NCBI GenBank assembly: GCA_017554145.1
Contig: JAFZIZ010000013.1
Span: 79,685 to 143,684 of the forward strand
Direction of reading: 5' to 3'
Length of the DNA stretch: 64,000 nt
From: Prevotella sp.
GTDB taxonomy: Bacteria; Bacteroidota; Bacteroidia; Bacteroidales; Bacteroidaceae
Shown here: positions 34,535 through 44,345 of the stretch, piece after piece
How the letters are laid out: each line of letters starts with the position of its first letter
Position numbering within the stretch: the stretch's first letter is position 1
Translations under genes and position numbers: made by a program
Notes under the pieces: generated by a model
The model's input: the letters and a program-made list of their open reading frames with translations, nothing else
The model's database searches: none
Told to the model about the DNA's origin: nothing

Positions 34535-35764
34535 TTAGAACTTCCCTTGTTCTCCTAAATAAGAGTCTTTGAAACCGAGGAAGTAGAGGACACCATCAAG
34601 TCCGATGGTGTTGATGCTCTGCTTGGCATTAGCAACGACACGGGGCTTGGCGTGGAAAGCAATACCGAGGCCTGCCTCAGAGATCATCGGAAGGTCGTTG
34701 GCACCATCGCCTACGGCAATCGTCTGGGCGAGGTTCACTTTCTCCACCTGTGCGATGAGTTTCAAGAGTTCAGCCTTACGATGCCCGTCGACTATCTCGC
34801 CAACATAGTTGCCAGTGAGTTTACCATCGTCACCAATCTCCAGTTCGTTGGCATAGACATAGTCGATGCCGTATTTGCGCTGCAGGTGTTCTCCGAAATA
34901 CGTGAAACCTCCGCTAAGAATTGCAATCTTATAGCCACAGGTCTTGAGGATATTCATAAGACGATCGACACCCTCTGTGATGGGCAAATGCTCAGCAATA
35001 TCCTGCATGACACTGACATCGAGACCTTTCAGCAGTTTGACGCGACGAGTAAAACTCTCCTTGAAATCAATCTCACCACGCATAGCACTCTCGGTGATGG
35101 CACGCACCTCTGCACCAACGCCATTGCGCTCTGCCAACTCGTCGATACACTCCGTCTGGATAAGGGTAGAGTCCATATCGAAACAGATCAGGCGACGCAT
35201 ACGGCGGAACATATCATCCTTCTGGAACGAGAAGTCGATACCCATCTCGGCAGAGAGTTTCATGAGTTTCGACTGCATCTCCTGACGGTCGATAGGCTCA
35301 CCACGCAACGAGAACTGGATGCAGGCACGGGTGTGCTTGTCGAGTTGTTTGATGCTCTTACGACCAGTCAGTCGCAGGATGGAATCGATGTTCAGTCCCT
35401 GATCGGCAATGATACGCGTGGCAGCCTCTATCTGACGTGCCTCCAATTGACGTCCCATGACCATGAGGATATAACGGTTCTTGCCTTGATGACCTACCCA
35501 GTCCTCATACTCATCATCGCTGATGGGCGAGAATCCGATGTTCACACCCAACTCAGTAGTCTTAAACAGCAGTTCCTTCATCGCCAAACCGGAGTTCATC
35601 TCGTCCATACGGATGAGAATACCCAACGACAGTGTAGAGTGGATATCAGCCTGACCGATATCCAAAACCTGTGCGTCATACTTGGCTAAGATGCCCATAA
35701 TAGAGGCGGTGAGACCTGGTCGGTCTTGTCCGGTGATGCGGACGAGGATTTGCTCTTCTTTCAT
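34535..35764 (-). CDS. serB: Phosphoserine phosphatase with N-terminal ACT domains
   Basis: Last step of serine biosynthesis: dephosphorylates L-3-phosphoserine. In the 409-residue protein residues 1-180 form two ACT-like domains (ILVRITGQDRPGLTASIM..., RYILMVMGRQLEARQIEAA...), likely the serine feedback site. The HAD catalytic core follows, with motif I ICFDMDSTLIQ, motif II ILSGGFTYF, a later Lys, and motif III AVGDGANDLPMI. It is complete. The stop region is followed by a 100-bp spacer before the DUF2975 promoter, and the upstream S9 peptidase gene ends 9 bp before the start, so the two may be co-transcribed. Confidence 0.95.
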   Translation of the reverse strand: MKEEQILVRITGQDRPGLTASIMGILAKYDAQVLDIGQADIHSTLSLGILIRMDEMNSGLAMKELLFKTTELGVNIGFSPISDDEYEDWVGHQGKNRYILMVMGRQLEARQIEAATRIIADQGLNIDSILRLTGRKSIKQLDKHTRACIQFSLRGEPIDRQEMQSKLMKLSAEMGIDFSFQKDDMFRRMRRLICFDMDSTLIQTECIDELAERNGVGAEVRAITESAMRGEIDFKESFTRRVKLLKGLDVSVMQDIAEHLPITEGVDRLMNILKTCGYKIAILSGGFTYFGEHLQRKYGIDYVYANELEIGDDGKLTGNYVGEIVDGHRKAELLKLIAQVEKVNLAQTIAVGDGANDLPMISEAGLGIAFHAKPRVVANAKQSINTIGLDGVLYFLGFKDSYLGEQGKF

Positions 35765-35773
35765 AACGATGAA

Positions 35774-37897
35774 CTATTTCAGGTAATCTTCAAAATACTG
35801 GGTGATACGCTCATGCAGATGCACGCTGGCATGTCCCCGCATATTGTGGGGCTCGCCAGGATAAACGAAGAAGTCGGGCTGAGTGCCTGCCTCGATACAG
35901 GCTTTCAGGAACGACAGACAGTGATGCGGTACGACGGTAACGTCGTTATAGCCTGTGATAATCTGGAGTTTGCCCTTCAGATGCTTCGCCATCGGGATGA
36001 GTGAGGTCTTCTCATATCCCTCGGGATTGGTTTGCGGGGTATCCATATAACGCTCGCCATACATCACCTCATACCATTTCCAATCGATGACAGGACCACC
36101 AGCCACACCGACTTTGAATACATCGGGATAGTTGGTCATCAGCGAGATTGTCATGAATCCACCAAAACTCCAGCCATGAACGCCTAAACGCTCCATATCA
36201 ATATATGGCAGACTCTTCAGGAAGTCCACACCCTTCATCTGGTCTTGCATCTCTATCTGTCCGAGTTGACGGAAGGTAGCCTGCTCGAAGTCACGTCCGC
36301 GGTTCTCGCTGCCTCGGTTGTCAAGGATGAAAAGAACATAGCCTTTCTGTGCCATATACGTCTCCCACGTACGACTATACCAATGCCATGAGGCTTCCAC
36401 ATTATGGGCATGGGGACCTCCATAGACATAAATCACGGTGGGATATTTCTTCGTGGCATCGAAATCGTGGGGTTTCACCATACGATAATACAAGTCGGTC
36501 ACACCATCGGCAGCCTTGATGCTACCACACTCGAAGATAGGTTGCTGATAGTCTTTCCAAGGATCTTCTGCCGTCAACAGACGTTGTGCCTTACCAGTCT
36601 TCACCTGAACGAGGTCGATATTACGAGGCACATCAGGTTCAGAATACGTATCCAAGAACCACTGTCCACTCTCTGAAGGAACAGCACGATGTGACCCACG
36701 ACCATTATCCAACAACGTACGCTTGCCATTGGCAACACTGACGGAATAGGTGTTGTGCTGCAAAGGATGCGCCTCGTTGGAAATGATGAGGATGCTCTTC
36801 TGTTTAGCATTAAAGCCTAACACTTCCTGAACGACAAACTGTCCGCTGGTGAGTTGACGAATGAGTTTCCCCTCCTTATTATATATATAAAGATGGTTGA
36901 ACCCATCGCGTTGACTCTGAAGGATGAACAGGTCGCTATCCCAAGGCAGAAACTGGATAGGATGCATCGGTTCTACGTATTTATCACTGGTCTCGCGATA
37001 GAGTTCTGCTATCTTCGCGCCAGTGGTAGCGTCATAACTTACTAAACGACAGTCATTCTGGTCGCGATTGAGTTCAAACATATAAACTGTCTGATTGTCA
37101 GGACTCCAAGCGATATTCGTGAAGTAGCGGTCGGTGGGATCGCCGGCTTGCAGATAGATGGTCTTCTTCGTCTGAAGGTCATAGATGCCAACGGTCACCT
37201 TGTGACTGGTCTCTCCTGCCATCGGATATTTATCTGGCTCATAAGCAGCAATACGTGGGTCGATATCCACCTGCGGATAATCGGCTACCATACCCTGATC
37301 CATCCGATAGAAAGCGAGGCGCTGTCCATTAGGACTCCAGAACGTACCTTTCTCAATACCGAACTCTTCGCGATGAACAGATTGTCCGTAAACAATCTCA
37401 CGACTACCATCTGTGGTCAGTTGGTATTCCTTATCCTCGGCATCGCGAACGAAGAGTTGATTGTCTTTGACATAGGCGACAGCCTTGGAAACCTTGTTCC
37501 AATCTTCGTTCGTCCCTCCCTCACGTGTCTGCGTCCAAACAGTCTGTTTCTTCGTCCAATCGTAAAGAACGCGCTGCTTACCATTTTCCAGCAAGACAAG
37601 CGTCTCTTCCGGATAAGGGTATTTGGCATAATAAGCAGAATGGAACTCCTTTCCTGCATCTTTCAGTCGGAACACTGTCTTCCTTTCTCCCTTGCCGTCA
37701 ATCGTTCCACCCTCTTCTGCATCCAGATACATCAGTTGGTCACCCCACCATGTAGTCCAAAGGTTTTGGGGTTGCAGATTACGGTAGTTAGTACCACCAT
37801 AATTCAAATCCTCTAAAGAGAAGAGTTTATCTTGGGCTATCATAGGAAGAGAGAATAGGAAAAGAACCGAAAAAATCAGGGATTTAATCTTCATCAT
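35774..37897 (-). CDS. Dipeptidyl-peptidase IV-like S9 peptidase, secreted
   Basis: About 707 residues after choosing the MMKIKSL start at 37897, which gives signal peptide MMKIKSLIFSVLFLFSLPMIAQ; the frame is open for 43 codons further upstream inside the neighbouring gene. The N-terminal beta-propeller (residues 50-450) has DPP-IV repeats such as FWSPNGQRLAFYRMD. The C-terminal alpha/beta hydrolase has the nucleophile in GVHGWSFGGFMT, Asp in ITGYNDVTV and His in PGEPHNMRGH. It removes N-terminal X-Pro dipeptides in the periplasm for peptide utilisation. It overlaps the methyltransferase gene end by about 14 bp. Confidence 0.92.
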   Translation of the reverse strand: MMKIKSLIFSVLFLFSLPMIAQDKLFSLEDLNYGGTNYRNLQPQNLWTTWWGDQLMYLDAEEGGTIDGKGERKTVFRLKDAGKEFHSAYYAKYPYPEETLVLLENGKQRVLYDWTKKQTVWTQTREGGTNEDWNKVSKAVAYVKDNQLFVRDAEDKEYQLTTDGSREIVYGQSVHREEFGIEKGTFWSPNGQRLAFYRMDQGMVADYPQVDIDPRIAAYEPDKYPMAGETSHKVTVGIYDLQTKKTIYLQAGDPTDRYFTNIAWSPDNQTVYMFELNRDQNDCRLVSYDATTGAKIAELYRETSDKYVEPMHPIQFLPWDSDLFILQSQRDGFNHLYIYNKEGKLIRQLTSGQFVVQEVLGFNAKQKSILIISNEAHPLQHNTYSVSVANGKRTLLDNGRGSHRAVPSESGQWFLDTYSEPDVPRNIDLVQVKTGKAQRLLTAEDPWKDYQQPIFECGSIKAADGVTDLYYRMVKPHDFDATKKYPTVIYVYGGPHAHNVEASWHWYSRTWETYMAQKGYVLFILDNRGSENRGRDFEQATFRQLGQIEMQDQMKGVDFLKSLPYIDMERLGVHGWSFGGFMTISLMTNYPDVFKVGVAGGPVIDWKWYEVMYGERYMDTPQTNPEGYEKTSLIPMAKHLKGKLQIITGYNDVTVVPHHCLSFLKACIEAGTQPDFFVYPGEPHNMRGHASVHLHERITQYFEDYLK

Positions 37898-39386
37898 CGT
37901 CAAACCTTCTGTCGTTATTGTCAAATTTGCGATTGCCCTTAAAGGGTTTCTTGTCTCCTCTGCGCTCGAAGCGGTCACGTCCACCTCTACCCTTGAAATC
38001 TCTGGGCTTATCGAAGCGCTTACCATTTCTTGGGGGTCTGGAATCTTCGTTGTCCCTTGGCGGTCTTGGTTTCTGGGGAGCCTTGGGTTCTAAAGAACGG
38101 AACTTAAAGTTTCGAATGTCAGCCTCTTCGTTCTCTTCCTGCTGCTCCAAGCGTTTCTTGAATTCACGATTCTGTTTGAAACGATGTTTCTCCGCCATCT
38201 TCTGCTTCTCTTCCTCTGTCTTCACAACACCACCCTCGGAGCGGAACTCTTTCATCTTTCCGTCAAAGAGTTGGTATTTACGGAACTCACACTCCAAAGA
38301 ACCGTTGAAGAGAGGTATCTTGATAGAAGGCTTCAAACCAATCTGGTCGAAACATTCCTCCCGATAACTGAGAATCCATGCGTCGTTATTGGTAAACTGA
38401 TGCTTCAGTCGCTCACCAATCATCTTATAGGTACCCAGCAGGTCAGGAGTTGAGATTCGTTCACCATAAGGCGGATTCGTCACAATGATACTCTTCTCCT
38501 TCGGCTGTGTGAAGTCCTTGAAATCGGCTTCCGCTATCGTAATATCACTGGTCAGTCCTGCCGCCTTGACATTAAGACGAGCAGTATTCACTGCCTTGAT
38601 ATCGATGTCATAGCCGTAGATATGATGCTTGAACTCGCGTTCCTGAGAGTCGTCATTGTAGATCTCGTCAAACAAATCGCGATCGAAGTCCTTCCATTTC
38701 TCAAAGGCAAACTCTTTACGGAAAAGTCCTGGCGCCATATTACGGGCAATCAGGGCCGCCTCTATCAATAAAGTACCACTTCCGCACATCGGGTCGATAA
38801 AGTCTGTATCTCCTTTCCAATCCGTCATAAGAATCATACCTGCTGCCAAAACCTCATTCAGAGGAGCCTCAACAGATTCCTGACGATAACCACGACGATG
38901 CAGTGACTCTCCGCTGGAATCCAACGAGAGCGTACACTGATCTTCAGCAATATGGATGTTCAAACGGATATCAGGATTAGCCACAGAGATATTCGGACGA
39001 TTACCTGTCTTCTCACGGAACTGGTCGACAATGGCATCCTTCACTTTATATGCCACAAACTTAGAGTGGCGGAACTCCTCAGAGAAGACGACCGAGTCGA
39101 CAGCGAAGGTCGTATTATTGTCTAAAAACTCCGTCCAGTCAACAGCCTTCACGCCCTCATAGACATCATCAGCCGACAATGCTTTGAAATGCTTGATAGG
39201 TTTCAAAATACGGATGGCAGTATGCAACTGGAAGTTAGCACGATACATCATTTCCTTATCACCTGTGAAGGAAACCATGCGGCGTCCTATCTGTACATTC
39301 TTTGCGCCCAGTTGCGTTAATTCTTTCGCCAAAACAGGCTCAAGCCCCATAAAGGTCTTGGCGATGAGTTCAAATTCTTGTGTCAT
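37884..39386 (-). CDS. THUMP-domain class I RNA methyltransferase (RlmL/YpsC-like)
   Basis: A 500-residue protein that should methylate 23S rRNA guanines. The start MTQEFELIAKTFMGLEPVLAKEL at 39386 is typical; the frame is open for about 90 codons upstream across the promoter, which is not coding. A THUMP domain occupies residues 50-160, followed by the methyltransferase core with IDPMCGSGTLLIEAAL (SAM binding) and the catalytic TNPPYGER. The C-terminal 80 residues are unusually basic and Arg/Gly/Asp-rich (RPPRDNED, FKGRGGRDRFERRGDKK), likely RNA-binding and disordered. Promoter at 39410-39440. Confidence 0.92.
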   Translation of the reverse strand: MTQEFELIAKTFMGLEPVLAKELTQLGAKNVQIGRRMVSFTGDKEMMYRANFQLHTAIRILKPIKHFKALSADDVYEGVKAVDWTEFLDNNTTFAVDSVVFSEEFRHSKFVAYKVKDAIVDQFREKTGNRPNISVANPDIRLNIHIAEDQCTLSLDSSGESLHRRGYRQESVEAPLNEVLAAGMILMTDWKGDTDFIDPMCGSGTLLIEAALIARNMAPGLFRKEFAFEKWKDFDRDLFDEIYNDDSQEREFKHHIYGYDIDIKAVNTARLNVKAAGLTSDITIAEADFKDFTQPKEKSIIVTNPPYGERISTPDLLGTYKMIGERLKHQFTNNDAWILSYREECFDQIGLKPSIKIPLFNGSLECEFRKYQLFDGKMKEFRSEGGVVKTEEEKQKMAEKHRFKQNREFKKRLEQQEENEEADIRNFKFRSLEPKAPQKPRPPRDNEDSRPPRNGKRFDKPRDFKGRGGRDRFERRGDKKPFKGNRKFDNNDRRFDDDED

Positions 39387-39409
39387 GATGTATTTCAATA
39401 AATATGCTG

Positions 39410-39440
39410 CAAAGATACGAAGAAGTAAGGGAAATTCAAA
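39410..39440 (-). promoter_or_regulatory. Promoter for the THUMP methyltransferase gene
   Basis: On the minus strand TTTG-N19-TATCTTTG, exact consensus, 24 bp before the ATG. Confidence 0.75.
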
Positions 39441-39479
39441 ATAAATCACATTTTTTTTCATTATTCTAAAACTTTTATG

Positions 39480-39487
39480 TAATTTTG
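39480..39487 (+). promoter_or_regulatory. -7 promoter element for the histidine kinase gene
   Basis: TAATTTTG on the + strand, 28 bp before the ATG at 39516. No exact -33 TTTG. Confidence 0.5.
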
Positions 39488-39515
39488 CACCAACTGTAAA
39501 TTTAAACCAAACACT

Positions 39516-40775
39516 ATGGTGAATATAGCATATCTGCTCCTGTTGAATATGGGTTCGCTGATGCGACTGGATATTCTGGTGTGGCTGATAGGTATTCCTA
39601 TTGTCTTTGCGTTTATAGTTTATCTCATCTTCCAGGTAAGAGAACACCGTCAATTGAAATCAGAATTGGTTCAATTGGCAAAGATCAAGAAACATGACAT
39701 AGAACACGAACTGGTGCTGAAAGCCATGTGTCTGTCGACTTGGAGGTATGACGTGTCTACGGCTACATTTACGATGGAAAACGACTACCGAAAAGAAACG
39801 GACAGCCTTCCTTTTGATAAAAGCACCTCAATGGATGTTCTATACAAGAACATGAAGCCTCAGTATTTGCAGGAATTTAAAGGTCTTTTGGCAGATATAA
39901 TGGAGGGACGTAAAGATGAGGTACATATACAATACGAGATGGTGTCCCCGAGTAGTGAGAAGGTCTATTGGTCCGAAATCTTTGCTACTGTGGATAAACG
40001 TAACTTGGATGGAAAACCGTTAACGATAATTGGGACAACCCGTCGTATTGACGAACAAAAGCATCTGGAAGAAGAATTGATAGAAGCCCGAAACCATGCT
40101 GAGGAAAGCGACCGTCTGAAGTCTGCTTTTCTGGCCAATATCACGCATGAGGTTCGCACTCCATTGAATGCCATCGTTGGTTTTAGCGATGTTCTACCAA
40201 TGGCTCAGAGTGAAGAAGAACGAAACGAACTGGTCAAACTCATCAAGCAGAACAATGCTCACCTCTTACGTTTATTTGACGACATGATGACGATCTCTAA
40301 ACTGGAGGCAGGAGGCAATAGTCATGTGGAGAATACCGACTTTGAGATACTTCCTTTATTACGGGAATTAGTCGATAAGTATATGACGATATGCATGGAA
40401 AAAGGTCTTGATTTGTTCTTAGAGGAGTCTGCCAAGAATGATGTCGTACATACAGACCATGATCGATTGAAAGAGATTTTGAATCAATATCTGAATAATG
40501 CAGTGAAATTTACTACAGAAGGAAGTATCAGTATTGGATACGACAAACTTCCTAACAGTATACGCTTATGGGTAAGTGACACAGGAAAGGGTATTCCGGA
40601 GGATATGTGTAACGATCATCTGTTTGAACGCTTTGTCAAGGTGGATGAGTTTATCCCTGGCACAGGCTTAGGATTGAGCATCTGTCGCAGCCTTGCCCTA
40701 AGTATCAACGGTAAAGTCGGAGTGGAATCCGTTTTAGGAAAAGGTTCCACATTCTGGGTTGAATTACCGACATAA
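39516..40775 (+). CDS. Sensor histidine kinase with PAS domain
   Basis: A 419-residue membrane-tethered kinase. One membrane helix (about residues 19-40) is followed by a PAS-like domain (about 70-180), HisKA with phospho-acceptor His211 in NITHEVRTPLN, and an HATPase domain with the N-box LNQYLNNAVKFT, G1 SDTGKGIP and G2 GTGLGLSI. All catalytic motifs are intact. It has no receiver or DNA-binding domain, so it must signal to a regulator encoded elsewhere. The DUF5686 gene begins directly after its stop, so the two are co-transcribed. Confidence 0.92.
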   Translation: MVNIAYLLLLNMGSLMRLDILVWLIGIPIVFAFIVYLIFQVREHRQLKSELVQLAKIKKHDIEHELVLKAMCLSTWRYDVSTATFTMENDYRKETDSLPFDKSTSMDVLYKNMKPQYLQEFKGLLADIMEGRKDEVHIQYEMVSPSSEKVYWSEIFATVDKRNLDGKPLTIIGTTRRIDEQKHLEEELIEARNHAEESDRLKSAFLANITHEVRTPLNAIVGFSDVLPMAQSEEERNELVKLIKQNNAHLLRLFDDMMTISKLEAGGNSHVENTDFEILPLLRELVDKYMTICMEKGLDLFLEESAKNDVVHTDHDRLKEILNQYLNNAVKFTTEGSISIGYDKLPNSIRLWVSDTGKGIPEDMCNDHLFERFVKVDEFIPGTGLGLSICRSLALSINGKVGVESVLGKGSTFWVELPT

Positions 40776-43406
40776 ATGGTGAAGTACATGAAAAGTTTGA
40801 TGAAAACATATTTTTTGTTGGTTTTATTATTCTGGTGCTTGCCATCGCAAGCGCAAGTCTTGTTGTCTGGGTATATCACAGATGCGGAAACCAAGGATGC
40901 TATTCAGGCTGTTACAGTATCTTATAAGGGACATCGTGTTGCTGTTGCCTCAGGTCTTGATGGTCGTTACACTATCCAAAAAATGGTCGGGTGGAATTTG
41001 ACTTTCAGTGCTGTTGGCTATGTGTCTCAGACAATTACCATAGACGATAGGACTCCTGCAAGGATTGATATTCAGTTAGTGCAGGATACGAAAATGCTGC
41101 AAAATGTTGTTGTGAAGTCTAAACGTCAGCGATATAGCCGAAAGAATAATCCCGCCGTAGAACTGATGCGTAAGGTGATAGAACACAAACGGCTGACGGA
41201 TCTCTCAAATAAAGATTATTATCAATATAATAAGTATCAGAAACTGACGCTGGCAGGTAATGATATTACACCAGAGAAATTGCAGAACTCAATCTTCCGT
41301 AAAAAGAAATGGATATTGGACCAATTGGAGATATGTCCGTATAACAATAAGTTAATACTCCCTATATCTGTTGACGAGACGGTTACTAAAAAACTCTATC
41401 GTCGTCATCCGCATGATGAAAAGAATATTATCACGGGACAAAATTCCACAGGTGTGGGAGATTTGTTTCAGACAGGTGACATCATGAACACAATGATGAA
41501 GGACATCTTCACTGATGTGAATATCTATGACGATCAGGTTAGACTGCTGCAACGTCCTTTCACATCACCTATTGGAAGAGGTGCTATCGGCTTCTACCGT
41601 TTTTATATTGAAGATACATTACAAGTTGACAAGGACAGTTGTATTCACTTGCATTTCTTGCCTAACAATATGCAGGACTTCGGCTTCCGTGGTGATATCT
41701 ATATTCTAAAAGATTCCAGTTATCAGGTAAAACGATGTGACTTGACCATTCCTCGACAGAGCGATGTCAACTTCGTGGAGAGTATGCGTGTCTCTCAGGA
41801 ATTTACTCAACTCCCGACGGGTGAATGGGTATTGACAGCAGATGATATGGTGGTAGAGATTGAAGTACTCAGTTTCATACAGAAAGCCATTGTTGTGAGG
41901 AATACCCGATTGACAGACTATGCATTTGATGAGTTGGAGGATCATCTTTTCAAAGGGAAAAGAGATGTTCGGGAAGCCGATGCGATGAATCATAGTGACC
42001 TCTTCTGGGCGCAATATCGTCAAGTGGAACTGACCAAGGGCGAAAGTGGTATGAAAGATTTCGTAGAAGGCTTTAAGACCATGAAAGGCTTCAAATACAT
42101 CATGTTTGGTTTGAAAGCTTTGATAGAGAATTATGTCGAGACGGGTAATCCCTCTAAAGTGGACATTGGACCTATTAATACGATGATCTCTTCAAACCAT
42201 GTTGATGGAATACGTACCCGTTTCAGCGCACAGACAACGGCAAACCTGAATAAGCACTGGTTCTTGTCTGGTTACGTGGCACGAGGATGGAAATCCAAGA
42301 AGAATTATTATAAAGGTGAACTGACCTATTCATTTAATGAGAAGGAATATCTGCCTCGTGAGTTCCCTATGCGAACGTTGACCTTCACTTCCACCTATGA
42401 TGTCTGCTCTCCTTCTGATAAGTTTATGCAGACAGATAAGGATAATGTCTTTACTGCTTTTAAGTGGAGTAAAGTGAATGCCATGATGTTCTACAATCGT
42501 CAGAAACTGGCTTTTGTGCGTGAAGAAATTTATGGATTAAAGACGACTATCAGTCTGAAAACGGAAGAGAATGAGGCATGTGGCAATCTCTATTTCACTC
42601 CGATGGTAGATTATTCCCAATGGAAGGCTCTTACAACAATTCCAGAAGGCGAGTTTGTGAATAATGCCATTCCTGAGGTAGACATACCTCGCCCTTCAAC
42701 CAAAATTAGAACGACAGAACTACGGGCAGAATTTGAATATAGTCCAGGAACCACATATATTAATACAAAACAACGCAGAAGAAAGGTGAATCGTGATGCC
42801 CCGATTTTTAATTTAAGTCATACGCTTGGCATTAAAGGATTCTTGGGCGGTGATTACAATTACAATTATAGCGAGTTAAGTGTGACTCAGCGTATCTGGT
42901 TGAACAGTTGGGGAAAGATTGATCTTTATGTAAAAGGAGGTATTCAGTGGGATAAAGTTCCATTCCCCTTGCTCTGTATGCCAGAGACAAACCTTTCTTA
43001 TATCCTTCAGAAATATACTTTCTGTCTGGTGAATAATATGGAATTCTTGAATGACCGCTTTGTCTCTGCTATTTTTACATGGGACTTGAATGGAAAGTTA
43101 TTCAACCGAGTTCCCCTGTTGAAAAAATTGAAATGGCGTGAGTATATCGGTTTTAAGATGCTATGGGGCGGATTGTCTGATAAAAACAATCCCTTCTTAG
43201 CAGAAAATGCAGATAGTCCATTATTGATGGCGTTCCCAGAGGGCTCTCATGTAATGGATCCCAAACGACCCTATTGGGAACTCTCCGTAGGAATCCATAA
43301 TATTTTCAAGTTCCTTCATGTGGAATATGTACGGCGTTTGAACTATAACGATTATTCCACTGCTCATAAACGTGGAGTCCGAATGACGCTTCATTTTACA
43401 TTCTGA
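40776..43406 (+). CDS. DUF5686 outer-membrane protein with carboxypeptidase-like regulatory domain
   Basis: An 876-residue exported protein. After the signal peptide (MKSLMKTYFLLVLLFWCLPSQAQ, the likely mature start being the MKSL ATG at 40788) comes a carboxypeptidase-regulatory-like domain (LSGYITDAETKDAIQAVTVSYKGHRV to about residue 110), the type found on TonB-linked receptors. The rest is DUF5686, with many amphipathic beta strands and an aromatic-rich C-terminus (GVRMTLHFTF), consistent with an outer-membrane beta barrel. Function unknown; homologues are common in Bacteroidetes. It abuts the kinase stop with no gap. Confidence 0.87.
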   Translation: MVKYMKSLMKTYFLLVLLFWCLPSQAQVLLSGYITDAETKDAIQAVTVSYKGHRVAVASGLDGRYTIQKMVGWNLTFSAVGYVSQTITIDDRTPARIDIQLVQDTKMLQNVVVKSKRQRYSRKNNPAVELMRKVIEHKRLTDLSNKDYYQYNKYQKLTLAGNDITPEKLQNSIFRKKKWILDQLEICPYNNKLILPISVDETVTKKLYRRHPHDEKNIITGQNSTGVGDLFQTGDIMNTMMKDIFTDVNIYDDQVRLLQRPFTSPIGRGAIGFYRFYIEDTLQVDKDSCIHLHFLPNNMQDFGFRGDIYILKDSSYQVKRCDLTIPRQSDVNFVESMRVSQEFTQLPTGEWVLTADDMVVEIEVLSFIQKAIVVRNTRLTDYAFDELEDHLFKGKRDVREADAMNHSDLFWAQYRQVELTKGESGMKDFVEGFKTMKGFKYIMFGLKALIENYVETGNPSKVDIGPINTMISSNHVDGIRTRFSAQTTANLNKHWFLSGYVARGWKSKKNYYKGELTYSFNEKEYLPREFPMRTLTFTSTYDVCSPSDKFMQTDKDNVFTAFKWSKVNAMMFYNRQKLAFVREEIYGLKTTISLKTEENEACGNLYFTPMVDYSQWKALTTIPEGEFVNNAIPEVDIPRPSTKIRTTELRAEFEYSPGTTYINTKQRRRKVNRDAPIFNLSHTLGIKGFLGGDYNYNYSELSVTQRIWLNSWGKIDLYVKGGIQWDKVPFPLLCMPETNLSYILQKYTFCLVNNMEFLNDRFVSAIFTWDLNGKLFNRVPLLKKLKWREYIGFKMLWGGLSDKNNPFLAENADSPLLMAFPEGSHVMDPKRPYWELSVGIHNIFKFLHVEYVRRLNYNDYSTAHKRGVRMTLHFTF

Positions 43407-43476
43407 TTTTTTCAGTTCCTTGCAACTTTTTCATATTTCATTTCGTCTATAAGATAAAAACTAATTAAAATTGGAA

Positions 43477-44232
43477 ATGAATATGAAAAAGTTGATTATT
43501 TGTCTTGTAGCAATTTTTGCTATTGTATTTGGGGTACAAGTTTATGCTGCCGAGTTGAATAACCTAGCAGAAGAACAACGACCCACAAAGAGTTTTGAGC
43601 GTATTCGTTTGCAAGGATCACCTGATATCAAATATACTCAGGGGAAGACCTGCTCTGTCCGCGTGAAAGCTCCCAAAAACATGATCAAAAACATAGAAAC
43701 ACGAGTAGAAGGCAACTGCCTTATTGTCAGCATGAAGAATAACAGGTTCTTCTCCTTTGGCTCAATTAAAAGCGGTGAAGTTACAGTGTATGTGACATCT
43801 CCTGACTTGATTGGTGTAGAAGTACAGGGTTCTGGCGACTTTGAATGTAAGAGTCTCTTAGATACTGACAATATGGAGATAAGCCTGCGTGGTTCTGGAG
43901 ATGTCAATTTCACTGATATTATTTGTGACCACATCAAAACCTCATTGGTAGGATCTGGCGATATTGAAATCAAGAATGTTACAGCCCAGCAGTCGTCAGT
44001 GGAGTTAGTAGGCTCTGGCGATGTAAAGGTTAAGCAAAACAAGGTAAAACAGACACAATTGGAACTGAAAGGTTCTGGTGATATTAAAATAGCATGTAAC
44101 AACTGTGATGTTGTCAATTGTCGCCTTGTAGGAAGCGGAGATATCACCCTCTCTGGAACAGTCAAAAAACTCAATCGTTCCACAAGAGGCTCTGGTGATA
44201 TAGAAACCGGTGGACTTCGAATCATCAAGTAG
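43477..44232 (+). CDS. Secreted DUF2807 (head GIN domain) protein with GSGD repeats
   Basis: A 251-residue exported protein with signal peptide MKKLIICLVAIFAIVFGVQVYA. The rest is a right-handed beta-helix-like DUF2807 domain. It shows seven regularly spaced repeats of the form xxGSGDxxxx (VQGSGDFECK, LRGSGDVNFT, LVGSGDIEIK, LVGSGDVKVK, LKGSGDIKIA, LVGSGDITLS, TRGSGDIETG), about 20 residues apart. Family members are thought to be surface or periplasmic adhesin-like proteins, but no function is firmly known. The frame also opens at a TTG (43471). A strong terminator follows, separating it from the sensor-glycosidase operon. Confidence 0.88.
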   Translation: MNMKKLIICLVAIFAIVFGVQVYAAELNNLAEEQRPTKSFERIRLQGSPDIKYTQGKTCSVRVKAPKNMIKNIETRVEGNCLIVSMKNNRFFSFGSIKSGEVTVYVTSPDLIGVEVQGSGDFECKSLLDTDNMEISLRGSGDVNFTDIICDHIKTSLVGSGDIEIKNVTAQQSSVELVGSGDVKVKQNKVKQTQLELKGSGDIKIACNNCDVVNCRLVGSGDITLSGTVKKLNRSTRGSGDIETGGLRIIK

Positions 44233-44256
44233 TAAAACCTTTTTTTCTTGTAATTA

Positions 44257-44290
44257 ATGCTTGTTTCAGAAAAAACAAGCATTTTTTTTT
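44257..44290 (+). terminator. Terminator after the DUF2807 gene
   Basis: ATGCTTGTT and AACAAGCAT arms followed by T9. Its T run overlaps the -33 element of the next promoter. Confidence 0.85.
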
Positions 44291-44318
44291 GTTATGTTGT
44301 AAAAAAAGTGTATTTTTG
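44288..44318 (+). promoter_or_regulatory. Promoter of the sensor-glycosidase operon
   Basis: TTTG-N19-TATTTTTG, exact consensus spacing, 27 bp before the ATG at 44346. It could drive all six genes to 59600. Confidence 0.75.
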
Positions 44319-44345
44319 CAACTAACTATAATATAATACTTACCG

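Noticed and set aside
34652-35689. Long open frame opposite serB
   Set aside because: Antisense shadow of a clear enzyme gene; no domain or promoter.
37898-38026. Longer N-terminus for the S9 peptidase
   Set aside because: The upstream codons lie within the end of the methyltransferase gene and would bury the signal peptide.
39387-39653. Longer N-terminus for the THUMP methyltransferase
   Set aside because: The extension crosses a perfect promoter and the start of the divergent kinase gene.
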